DNA from: Bacteroidaceae bacterium
GTDB taxonomy: Bacteria > Bacteroidota > Bacteroidia > Bacteroidales > Bacteroidaceae
DNA length: 37,288 nt
Reading direction: 5' to 3'
Assembly (NCBI GenBank): GCA_017483665.1
Contig: JAFUVM010000044.1
Coordinates: forward strand, 1-37,288
The notes under the pieces were generated by a model, which saw nothing but the letters and a program-made list of their open reading frames with translations, was not told where the DNA came from and searched no databases. Made by a program: the position numbers and the translations under genes. Position 1 is the first letter of the stretch; every line of letters starts with the position of its first letter. Below, piece by piece: positions 1 through 6,489 of the stretch.

Positions 1-299
1 GCCGCTACCGCGAGATAGCGCTTCGCAAGGTCAACGGCGCCACGTTCCGCGACATCGCCCTGCTCCTCTCGCGCCGCTACCTTATTATATTGGCTGCCGC
101 AGCCGCCGTCAGCATTCCCGTCTCGCTCATCGGCCTGCACCTGCTGATTACGCGCTACTACACCATCCACGCCACAATCGCCTGGTGGATTCCACTCGTG
201 AGCATTGCCATCGTGCTGCTCCTCTGCGCCCTCACGCTCTGGCAGCAAGTGTGGAAGGCAACACGCATCAAACCGTATCAAGTATTGAAGGAGAATTAA
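1..299 (+). CDS. FtsX-like ABC transporter permease, C-terminal fragment
   Basis: The gene is cut by the left window edge and the visible frame reads from base 3. The first residues carry the motif REIALRKVNGA, the conserved cytoplasmic segment found after a transmembrane helix in MacB/FtsX permeases. Two hydrophobic helices follow (roughly residues 28-48 and 58-78 of the fragment), then a short tail ending KPYQVLKEN. That is the normal C-terminus of the multi-domain Bacteroidetes permeases. It would sit in the inner membrane and couple ATP hydrolysis by the next gene's product to export or lipoprotein/envelope work. The ATPase gene starts 116 bases downstream on the same strand, so the two are probably co-transcribed. 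The substrate cannot be told. Confidence 0.85.
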   Translation, partial: RYREIALRKVNGATFRDIALLLSRRYLIILAAAAAVSIPVSLIGLHLLITRYYTIHATIAWWIPLVSIAIVLLLCALTLWQQVWKATRIKPYQVLKEN

Positions 300-415
300 G
301 AGCCCCTCTCCCGACCTCCCCCAAAGGGGAGGAGAAAAGTTACCACAAGCAACTCAAACAACTCGTCAACTCACAAACAACTTGTCAACTAACAAACAAC
401 TTGTCAACTAAAAAT
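300..415 (+). repeat. Intergenic repeats between permease and ATPase
   Basis: Bases 315-332 form a hairpin with arms CCTCCCC and GGGGAGG and a 4-base loop. It belongs to the same CTCCCC/GGGGAG family as the in-frame insert in gluQ at 1980-1997. Bases 352-412 then repeat a roughly 17-base motif built on ACAAACAACTTGTCAACT three times. No gene is visible here. Confidence 0.6.
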
Positions 416-1090
416 ATGATTCAGACCATCAACCTCCAGCGTGCTTTTACGACAGAAGAGGTGCGCACCATCGCCTTGAACGGCGTGAACCTTGAGATTA
501 ACGAAGGCGAATTCGTCGCCATCATGGGCCCAAGCGGATGCGGCAAGTCTACGTTGCTCAACATTCTCGGCCTGCTTGATGCGCCGACGGGCGGACAGTA
601 TTTGCTCGGCGGACAGGACGTGACGCCGCTGAGCGAACCCGAGCGCGACCGACTGCGCAAGGGACTCATCGGCTTCGTCTTCCAGAGCTTCAACCTCATC
701 GACGACCTCAGCGTAGAGGAGAACATCGAACTGCCGCTGCTCTACATGCGGATGCCGAAGGCCGAGCGACGCAAACGTGTGGAGGAAGCCATGCGCAGGA
801 TGGACATCAGCCACCGCGCCAAGCACTTCCCGCGGCAGCTCAGCGGCGGTCAGCAGCAGCGTGTCGCCATCGCCCGGGCCGTCGTCTCGCGTCCGAAGCT
901 CATCCTTGCCGACGAGCCTACGGGCAACCTCGACTCCAGGAACGGTCGCGAGGTGATGGACCTCCTCAGCCAGCTGCACGACGAGGGAGCCACCATCGTC
1001 ATGGTGACGCACTCGCAGCGCGATGCCAGCTACGCCCAGCGCATCGTCAACCTCAGCGACGGCCAGATCGTCACGGAAGTGGAGATGTAA
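416..1090 (+). CDS. ABC transporter ATP-binding protein (LolD/MacB type)
   Basis: A 224-residue nucleotide-binding subunit of the MacB/LolD family. Visible motifs are Walker A GPSGCGKST (near residue 40), the Q-loop in GFVFQSFNLI, the signature LSGGQQQR, Walker B LILADEPTGNLD and the switch histidine in VTHS. The start is set at 416: the protein then begins MIQTINLQ like its paralogue at 8854-9528 and has the family's usual length. The frame is open farther upstream, but that stretch translates the intergenic repeats. It should energise the permease whose end lies just upstream. The two ATPases of this window are clear paralogues, but this one uses more GC-rich codons. The exported substrate is unknown. 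Confidence 0.93.
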   Translation: MIQTINLQRAFTTEEVRTIALNGVNLEINEGEFVAIMGPSGCGKSTLLNILGLLDAPTGGQYLLGGQDVTPLSEPERDRLRKGLIGFVFQSFNLIDDLSVEENIELPLLYMRMPKAERRKRVEEAMRRMDISHRAKHFPRQLSGGQQQRVAIARAVVSRPKLILADEPTGNLDSRNGREVMDLLSQLHDEGATIVMVTHSQRDASYAQRIVNLSDGQIVTEVEM

Positions 1091-1096
1091 GGAGCC

Positions 1097-1192
1097 GGAA
1101 GCGCCTAGCGCTTATTGCGGAAGCGCCTCGTGCTTATTGCGGAAACGCCTCGTGCTTATTCCGGAAGCGCCTCGTGCTTATTCCGGAAGCGC
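1097..1192. repeat. 22-bp tandem hairpin repeat array (four units plus 8 bases)
   Basis: Units start at 1097, 1119, 1141, 1163 and 1185 (partial), exactly 22 bases apart, with consensus GGAAGCGCCTCGTGCTTATT plus two bases. Each unit can fold: AAGCGC pairs with GCGCTT, or with GTGCTT through a G-U pair, around a 3-base loop. The array begins 6 bases after the ATPase stop codon, in the gap between two convergent genes. Related arrays lie at 20326-20433 and 29740-29881. Confidence 0.9.
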
Positions 1193-1244
1193 AAACCACT
1201 CGTCACTCATCATATTGGGTCTTAATAGTCAGTAACTCAGCTGA

Positions 1245-1294
1245 TAATACCCTGACGAGTGCCTGATGAGGTCGTCAGGCACTCGTCAGGGTAT
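1245..1294. terminator. Long perfect inverted repeat, possible terminator
   Basis: Arms 1247-1266 and 1275-1294 are perfectly complementary over 20 bp; the stem can extend inward by a G-U and a G-C pair, leaving a 4-base loop. The arms contain CCTGACGAGTGCC. There is no T-tract on either side. It lies between convergent genes, so a role in 3'-end formation or termination is possible, as is a mobile-repeat remnant. Confidence 0.5.
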
Positions 1295-1299
1295 AAACC

Positions 1300-1683
1300 A
1301 ATGAAAAACACCCCATTCCGCCCAAAACATGATGAGTGAAGAGTGAATTTATCTTTTACATCTAAAAGCACGAAAAATACGAATGGCTACGCCCATATAA
1401 GTTTTTTGTCACACGGAAATCACAGAAAACACAGAAATTTAAAGGGCAGCAATTGCTGCCTTTTTCTTTTATTTCTATTATTTCTGCGGGACTTTTAAAA
1501 TGAATTGAGCGAATTAGGATTTCATTCATGAAATCATTTTTCTGTGATTTCCGTGCTTTCTGTGTGACATAAAAACACTAAACTCTAAACTGTTTCTGTG
1601 CTTTCCGTCTGAACTTATTATTATTCGTTCAATTCGTTTTAATTCGTTGTCGAATAAATATCAGCTTAATCTGTGGTTAAATA
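1300..1683. other. Non-coding convergent gap with short repeats
   Basis: No gene is supported here. Two blocks rich in CACGGAAATCACAGAAA (about 1412-1440) and its reverse complement (about 1540-1570) face each other around the terminator at 1441-1466. From 1620 the sequence shows TTCGTTCAATTCG-type repeats of the family that forms the array at 21148-21500. The last dozen codons of gluQ read into this repeat. Confidence 0.55.
1441..1466. terminator. Bidirectional intrinsic terminator
   Basis: GGCAGC (1445-1450) and GCTGCC (1455-1460) form a perfect stem around AATT. It is flanked by AAA on the left and TTTTT on the right, so it resembles a Rho-independent terminator on both strands. It lies between the ends of the ABC ATPase gene (plus) and gluQ (minus) and probably serves both. 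Confidence 0.7.
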
Positions 1684-2778
1684 TTAATTCGTGTCTTTCG
1701 TGTTTTTCGATGTTAAAGTCTTCGCTTCGATGTCGTGCAAAGGGACCTTCTGCCAGGAGAACAGAGGCAGGAGGTCGCGGGGAGAAACGGGAGTGGGGTC
1801 GGGGAGAAGTCCGGCGAGGTGGGCCAGGAGGCCAATGATGTCCTGCGGGCCGACGTGCCCGGCGCGAAGGGCACCGAGGTCGAGCGACTTGTCGCGCTTG
1901 CAGAGGCGCTGGCCGTTTTCGTTGATGAGAAGGGGATGATGGAAGTAGGAGACCCCCCGGCCCCCAAGACCCCCTCTAACTCCCCCTTTAGGGGGAGAAC
2001 TTAGGGAGGCGAGTATTTGGCGTAGATGGAGCTGCTGGGGAGTACTCAGGAGAAGGTCGCGACCGCGGACAACCTCCGTGACGCCCATCAGGGCATCGTC
2101 CACGACGACCGCCAACTGATAGGCCCAAGCCCCGTCGCGGCGGCGCAGGATGTAGTCGCCGCAGTGCCGCGCCAGGTTGACACGCTGCGGGCCGTAGTGC
2201 CCGTCGGTGAAGGAGATGTCTTCGTCGGGCACAAGGAGGCGGATGGCAGCAGGGGAGGGTATAGTCTGACTAGATAGGCTAGAAGGACTAGAAGAACTAG
2301 AAGAGCTAGAAGAACTAGATAGACTAGAGGAACTAGATAGACTAGAGGAACTAGATAGACTAGAAAATCTAGAAAGGCTTGCCTGGCTGGGAAACATGTT
2401 CTTTGGGCGGCAGGTGCCGGCGTAGACGATGCGGCCGTCCGTCTCGTGCGGGGCCTGCGTAGCCATGATGTCGGCCCGCGTGCAGAAGCAGGGATAGGTG
2501 AGACCTGCGTCCTCGAGCAGCCGGAGGTAGTGCTCGTAGATGTCCGAGCGCTGGCTCTGCCACACCACCTCGCCGTCCCAAGGGAGGCCGAGCCATTGCA
2601 GGTCGTCCATGAGCTGCAGGGCATAGTCGCGGCGCGAACGTCCGGGGTCGATGTCCTCGATGCGAAGCAGCCACTGCCCGCCCTGGCTCTTGGCCGAGAG
2701 CCACGAGAGCAGGGCACAGAACACGTTGCCCAGGTGCATGCGTCCGGTAGGGGACGGGGCAAAACGAGAGACTACCAT
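1684..2778 (-). CDS. gluQ: Glutamyl-Q tRNA(Asp) synthetase-like protein with in-frame repeat insertions
   Basis: A truncated class I glutamyl-tRNA synthetase paralogue lacking the anticodon-binding domain. Known members attach glutamate to queuosine in tRNA(Asp). The HIGH-type motif is at residues 5-18 (FAPSPTGRMHLGN), the probable zinc site is CFC around residues 97-99 with C123, and the KMSKS-type loop is KRDKS at 294-298. At 364 residues it is about 60 longer than usual. The excess is repeat sequence: a Ser/Leu-rich tract at 136-170 translated from a 9-bp CTAG array, and a Gly-rich stretch (about 258-277) translated from a CTCCCC/GGGGAG hairpin repeat. The last dozen residues also derive from intergenic repeat. 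The gene lies 82 bases downstream of ispB. The ATG at 2778 follows an AGGA ribosome site. The reading frame is intact, but activity is uncertain. Confidence 0.85.
   Translation of the reverse strand: MVVSRFAPSPTGRMHLGNVFCALLSWLSAKSQGGQWLLRIEDIDPGRSRRDYALQLMDDLQWLGLPWDGEVVWQSQRSDIYEHYLRLLEDAGLTYPCFCTRADIMATQAPHETDGRIVYAGTCRPKNMFPSQASLSRFSSLSSSSSLSSSSSLSSSSSSSSSSSPSSLSSQTIPSPAAIRLLVPDEDISFTDGHYGPQRVNLARHCGDYILRRRDGAWAYQLAVVVDDALMGVTEVVRGRDLLLSTPQQLHLRQILASLSSPPKGGVRGGLGGRGVSYFHHPLLINENGQRLCKRDKSLDLGALRAGHVGPQDIIGLLAHLAGLLPDPTPVSPRDLLPLFSWQKVPLHDIEAKTLTSKNTKDTN
1975..2005. repeat. CTCCCCC/GGGGGAG hairpin repeat inside gluQ
   Basis: CTCCCCC (1980-1986) pairs with GGGGGAG (1991-1997) around a TTTA loop. 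It closely matches the intergenic hairpin at 315-332. Here it is read in frame by gluQ as PPKGGVRGGLGG, a sequence that does not belong to the synthetase fold. Confidence 0.7.
2270..2373. repeat. Intragenic 9-bp CTAG tandem array (12 copies)
   Basis: CTAG occurs at 2270 and then every 9 bases through 2369, with no slip in period. Typical units are ACTAGAAGA and ACTAGATAG. The array lies inside gluQ and, because 9 is a multiple of 3, adds whole codons, read on the minus strand mainly as TCT/AGT serine and CTA leucine codons. A sister array with the same period lies at 2789-2864. Confidence 0.95.
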
Positions 2779-2788
2779 AGTTTTTTTC

Positions 2789-2864
2789 CTAGAGTGACTA
2801 GATTGTCTAGAGTGACTAGAGTGACTAGAGTGACTAGATTTTCTAGATTTTCTATATTTTCTAG
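2789..2864. repeat. Intergenic 9-bp CTAG tandem array between ispB and gluQ
   Basis: CTAG recurs at 2789, 2798, 2807, 2816, 2825, 2834, 2843 and 2861, with a degenerate CTAT at 2852, all on a 9-base period. The copy at 2861 supplies the TAG stop codon of ispB. The copy at 2789 runs into the AGGA ribosome site of gluQ. The whole spacer between these minus-strand genes is therefore repeat. Confidence 0.95.
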
Positions 2865-3832
2865 GATTTCCTTTCCGCTACGAAGGCGGTGAGCAGGTGC
2901 AGAGCTTCGGTGATGGCGGGGTCGCGTGTGTCGTCTATCAGGCCGTCGGCCATGCCCATCAGGTCCTTCATGTGCCACGCGGCGTAGTCCAGTCCGCCCT
3001 CGCTGACCGTGAAGTCTATGAGCTGCTGAATTTCCGCTTCGGTTGCTTCCTGGCGCCGTACCTTCAGAGCCAGCTCGCGGATGGCGGGGTCTTCGCTGTG
3101 CATCACGACGTAGATGGCGGGCAGTGTGAGCTTACCCTCGCGCATGTCGCCGGCGACGGGCTTGCCCACTTCGGCCGTTCCGTAGTCGAAGACGTCGTCG
3201 CGGAGCTGGAAGCAGATGCCGACGAGCTTGCCGAACTGTGCCATTCGCTCTGCGTCGGCCTCGGCGCCGCCTGCTGCCAGTACGCCCAAACGGGCACAGA
3301 CGGAGAAGAGGCTCGCCGTCTTGCGTGAGATGATGTCGAAGTAGGCGGCCTCAGAGAAGCTGTCGGAGTCCTTGCCCTCGAGCTGCAGGAGCTCGCCGTC
3401 GGCCAGTGCCTGTCCGAGCTGTGCGATGTACTGCACGATGCGTACGTCGCCTGTCTGTGCCGCACACTCCAGGGCCTTGCTCAGGATGTAGTCGCCGACG
3501 AGGACGGCAACCTGGTTGGAAAGGAAGGCCCTGAGGGAAGGCAGTCCGCGCCGTCGGTCGCTCTCGTCCACCACGTCGTCGTGGACGAGGGATGCCGTGT
3601 GGAGCATCTCCAGGGCCTGTGCCACAAGGATGACCTTGTCGCTGACCTTCCCCACTGTCCGTGCCGAAAGCAGCACCAGGAGCGGACGGAGCCGTTTGCC
3701 CTGCCCTTTGAGCAAGTGTTCGACCGCTTTTTCGAGCAGCGGGTTGTCGCTGAAGAGTGTTGTGCGAAAAGCCTCGTCAAACTGCGCCATTTCGGCAGCG
3801 ACAGGGGCCTTTATCTTGTCAAGTACGTCCAT
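2861..3832 (-). CDS. ispB: Trans-polyprenyl (octaprenyl-type) diphosphate synthase
   Basis: A 323-residue E-type prenyltransferase. It condenses isopentenyl diphosphate onto an allylic diphosphate to make a long-chain polyprenyl diphosphate, which in Bacteroidales feeds menaquinone side-chain synthesis. KGQGKRLRP near residue 45 binds substrate. The two aspartate-rich motifs are DDVVD (about 90, in SLVHDDVVDES) and DDVFD (about 213, in FQLRDDVFDY), each binding magnesium-diphosphate. Length is typical. The start at 3832 follows a TAAATTTG -7 box at 3859-3852. It diverges from polA and is followed by gluQ. The stop codon is part of the CTAG array. Product chain length cannot be read reliably from sequence. 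Confidence 0.93.
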   Translation of the reverse strand: MDVLDKIKAPVAAEMAQFDEAFRTTLFSDNPLLEKAVEHLLKGQGKRLRPLLVLLSARTVGKVSDKVILVAQALEMLHTASLVHDDVVDESDRRRGLPSLRAFLSNQVAVLVGDYILSKALECAAQTGDVRIVQYIAQLGQALADGELLQLEGKDSDSFSEAAYFDIISRKTASLFSVCARLGVLAAGGAEADAERMAQFGKLVGICFQLRDDVFDYGTAEVGKPVAGDMREGKLTLPAIYVVMHSEDPAIRELALKVRRQEATEAEIQQLIDFTVSEGGLDYAAWHMKDLMGMADGLIDDTRDPAITEALHLLTAFVAERKS

Positions 3833-3851
3833 TTATTTCATCTTTAGCCTG

Positions 3852-3859
3852 CAAATTTA
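3852..3859 (-). promoter_or_regulatory. Bacteroidetes -7 box for ispB
   Basis: Read on the minus strand this is TAAATTTG, matching TAnnTTTG, 20 bases before the ispB start codon. For polA on the plus strand, TACTTTTA at 3892-3899 is the nearest match, with one mismatch. Confidence 0.5.
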
Positions 3860-3921
3860 CATAAAAAAGTGCTTCTTTCATATTTTTTTCCTACTTTTAC
3901 CACATAAAAGGACAGAAAAAG

Positions 3922-6447
3922 ATGCAGAAACTCTATTTACTTGATGCCTACGCACTGATTTATCGTGCATATTACGCCTTTATCAAGAACCCGCGCATCA
4001 ACTCGAAGGGGGAGAACACGTCGGCCATCATGGGCTTCCTGAACACGCTGGAGGAGGTGCTGACGAAGGAGCAGCCTACCCACATCGGCGTGGCCTTCGA
4101 CCCCCACGGCCCGACGTTCCGCCACGAGGCCTACCCCCTCTACAAGGCGCAACGCGAGGAGACACCCGAAGCCATCCGCTTTGCCGTGCCCATCATCAAG
4201 GAGCTGCTGGCGGCCTACCGCATTCCGGTGCTCGAGGTGCAGGGCTACGAGGCGGACGACGTCATCGGCACCTTGGCACGGCTGGCCGACGAGCAGGGCA
4301 TCGAGACCTACATGATGACGCCCGACAAGGACTACGGTCAGCTCGTCAGCGACCGCGTGCGCATCTACCGTCCGCCCGTGGGACGCAACAACGAGGCGGA
4401 GATTCTCGGCCCGGAGGAAGTGAAGCGGAAATGGGGACTGCAGTCGCCGCTGCAGGTCATCGACATGCTCGGACTGATGGGCGACGCGGTGGACAACATA
4501 CCGGGCTGTCCCGGAGTGGGGGAGAAGACGGCACAGAAGCTCATCGAAGAGTTCGGCAGCATCGAGAACCTGCTGGCCTCTACCGACCGCCTGAAAGGGG
4601 CGGTGAAGGCTAAGGTGGAGGCGAATGTGGAGCAGATACGGCAGAGCAAGTGGCTGGCCACCATCAACCGCGAGGTGCCCGTCAGCCTCGATATGGACGC
4701 CCTCGCGCTGAAGGAGCCCGACCGCGACAGGCTGCAGGAGCTCTACAAACGTCTGGAGTTCCGCAGAAACCTGTTCCCCGTCTCCGAACCCGCACAGCCC
4801 GACCTGTTCACTTCTGCACCCGTTTCGCAGAAGTCCGCAGGCCAACCCCAGCAGCTCGACCTGTTCGACCAACCGACACCGCACGCCGCGTCGGTCAACA
4901 CGGCACGCCGCGATGGGCAACACGGCACGCGCTTATCGACGGAAGAGCGTGCGCTTATTTCGGAAGCGCCGTACGTCATCGTACCGACCCCCTCGGAGGG
5001 GGACGGAAAGGGACTGCTCGTGGGCCACAACCTGAAGGCCCACTGGCAGGAGCTCAAGGCACAGGGTCTGACGGACCTGCCCATGTTCGACACCGAGATA
5101 GCCCACTACCTGCTGCACCCCGAAATGCGCCACCACCTGGACTACCTGCTCTCGGCCTACGGCTGCACGGACGTCGTCGGCCTGAAGAACCTCTTCGAGC
5201 AGGAACTCAGACAGGAGGGCTTGTGGCAACTCTTCGCAGACATCGAGATGCCGCTGCTGCCCGTCCTGGCCGAAATGGAGGAGGCCGGCGTGATGATCGA
5301 CACGGAGGGACTGAAGGAGACGAGCCGACTCTTCACCACTCAGCTGATGGACCTCGAAAGGGAGATTCACGCCATGGCCGGATTCGACTTCAACATCTCC
5401 AGCCCGAAGCAAGTGGGCGAAGTGCTCTTCGACCGGCTGAAGCTCGACGCAAAGGCCAAAAAGACACGGACGGGACAGTATGTGACGAGCGAAGAAGTGC
5501 TGGAGGCTCTGAGAGGAAAGCACGAGATAGTCGGCAAGATACTCGAGTACCGCGGCCTCAAGAAGCTGCTCAGTACCTACATCGACGCCCTGCCGCAGCT
5601 CATCAACCCGCAGACGGGACACATCCATACGTCGTTCAACCAGACCGTCACCAGCACGGGCCGACTCTCGTCGTCGAACCCCAACCTGCAGAACATTCCT
5701 GTCCGCGACGCACAGGGCAAAGAGGTCCGCAAGGCTTTCATCCCCTATCCGGGACAACTCTTCTTCAGCGCCGACTACAGCCAGATAGAGCTCCGCATCA
5801 TGGCACACCTCAGCCAGGACCACAACCTCATCGAGGCTTTCCTGCAAGGCGACGACATCCATGCCGCCACAGCCGCCAAGATTTTCAAGAAACCACTGAA
5901 CGAAGTCACTTCCGACGAACGGCGCAAGGCCAAGACAGCCAACTTCGGCATCATCTACGGCATCAGCGCCTTCGGTCTGGCCGAAAGGCTCGGCGTCTCC
6001 CGAGGGGAAGCCAAACAGCTCATCGACGAGTACTTCCAGACCTACCCGGGCGTGAAGGCCTACATGGAGAAGAGCATCCAGATGGCCCGCGAACGCGGCT
6101 ACACCGAGACCATCTTCCAGCGCCGCTGCCAGTTGCCCGACATCAACAGCCACAATGCCGTGGTGCGCGGCTATGCTGAGCGCAATGCCATCAACGCACC
6201 CATCCAGGGCTCGGCGGCCGACATCATCAAGATAGCGATGGTGCGCGTCGCCCGCCGCATGAAACAGGAGGGCATGAAGTCGAAGATGATCCTGCAGGTC
6301 CACGACGAACTGAACTTCTCCGTCCTGCCCGAAGAGAAGGAGCAGATGCAGCGCCTGGTCGTAGAAGAGATGCAAGGCGCCGCCCGCCTGAGCGTCCCCC
6401 TCATCGCCGACTGCGGCTGGGGCACGAACTGGCTCGAGGCACATTGA
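3922..6447 (+). CDS. polA: DNA polymerase I with degenerate 3'-5' exonuclease domain
   Basis: An 841-residue family A polymerase for Okazaki-fragment processing and repair. Residues 1-290 are the 5'-3' flap nuclease (EADDVIGTLA, TPDKDYGQLV, GDAVDNIPGCPGVGEKTA). The polymerase domain is complete: motif A SADYSQIELR with D618, motif B RRKAKTANFGIIYG at 667-680, and motif C QVHDEL near 800. The middle domain is abnormal. The DxE-type exonuclease motif I is absent, motif II reads GHNLKAH without the usual aspartate, and the stretch between the nuclease and GHNLKAH is only about 80 residues. The protein is roughly 80-100 residues shorter than typical Bacteroidales PolA. A linker of low-complexity and repeat-like sequence (4925-5002) fills the gap. 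The ATG at 3922 has AAAGGA upstream. Proofreading is probably lost (inference). Confidence 0.95.
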   Translation: MQKLYLLDAYALIYRAYYAFIKNPRINSKGENTSAIMGFLNTLEEVLTKEQPTHIGVAFDPHGPTFRHEAYPLYKAQREETPEAIRFAVPIIKELLAAYRIPVLEVQGYEADDVIGTLARLADEQGIETYMMTPDKDYGQLVSDRVRIYRPPVGRNNEAEILGPEEVKRKWGLQSPLQVIDMLGLMGDAVDNIPGCPGVGEKTAQKLIEEFGSIENLLASTDRLKGAVKAKVEANVEQIRQSKWLATINREVPVSLDMDALALKEPDRDRLQELYKRLEFRRNLFPVSEPAQPDLFTSAPVSQKSAGQPQQLDLFDQPTPHAASVNTARRDGQHGTRLSTEERALISEAPYVIVPTPSEGDGKGLLVGHNLKAHWQELKAQGLTDLPMFDTEIAHYLLHPEMRHHLDYLLSAYGCTDVVGLKNLFEQELRQEGLWQLFADIEMPLLPVLAEMEEAGVMIDTEGLKETSRLFTTQLMDLEREIHAMAGFDFNISSPKQVGEVLFDRLKLDAKAKKTRTGQYVTSEEVLEALRGKHEIVGKILEYRGLKKLLSTYIDALPQLINPQTGHIHTSFNQTVTSTGRLSSSNPNLQNIPVRDAQGKEVRKAFIPYPGQLFFSADYSQIELRIMAHLSQDHNLIEAFLQGDDIHAATAAKIFKKPLNEVTSDERRKAKTANFGIIYGISAFGLAERLGVSRGEAKQLIDEYFQTYPGVKAYMEKSIQMARERGYTETIFQRRCQLPDINSHNAVVRGYAERNAINAPIQGSAADIIKIAMVRVARRMKQEGMKSKMILQVHDELNFSVLPEEKEQMQRLVVEEMQGAARLSVPLIADCGWGTNWLEAH
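4925..5002. repeat. Repeat-like scar inside polA
   Basis: Bases 4929-4970 resemble two degenerate units of the 22-bp hairpin repeat: GCGCTTAT followed by GCGCTTATTTCGGAAGCGCC, the latter nearly the intergenic unit. Bases 4988-5002 form a CCCCCT/AGGGGG hairpin like the CTCCCC family. Both are read in frame in the linker where the exonuclease motif I segment should be. The match is suggestive, not proven. Confidence 0.55.
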
Positions 6448-6489
6448 AGCAGTTCATAGTTCATAATTCATAGTTCATAGTAGAGAGCC
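6448..6489. repeat. AGTTCATA short repeat
   Basis: The gap between polA and the permease gene (convergent) consists of repeated GTTCATAGTTCATAATTCATAG, the same AT-rich family seen at 13736-13765, 13923-13938 and 32349-32474. No hairpin terminator is obvious. Confidence 0.5.

Noticed and set aside
185-415. N-terminal extension of the first ABC ATPase
   Set aside because: The frame is open, but it overlaps the permease end and translates intergenic repeats; homologous proteins start at 416.
1097-1192. CRISPR array (also considered for the arrays at 20.3, 21.1 and 29.7 kb)
   Set aside because: The units follow each other directly with no unique spacers, and no cas gene is present.
4650-6179. 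Long second open frame on the plus strand inside polA
   Set aside because: It has the low-complexity Arg/Pro/His-rich composition of a shadow frame in GC-rich DNA, while polA motifs are intact in the other frame.
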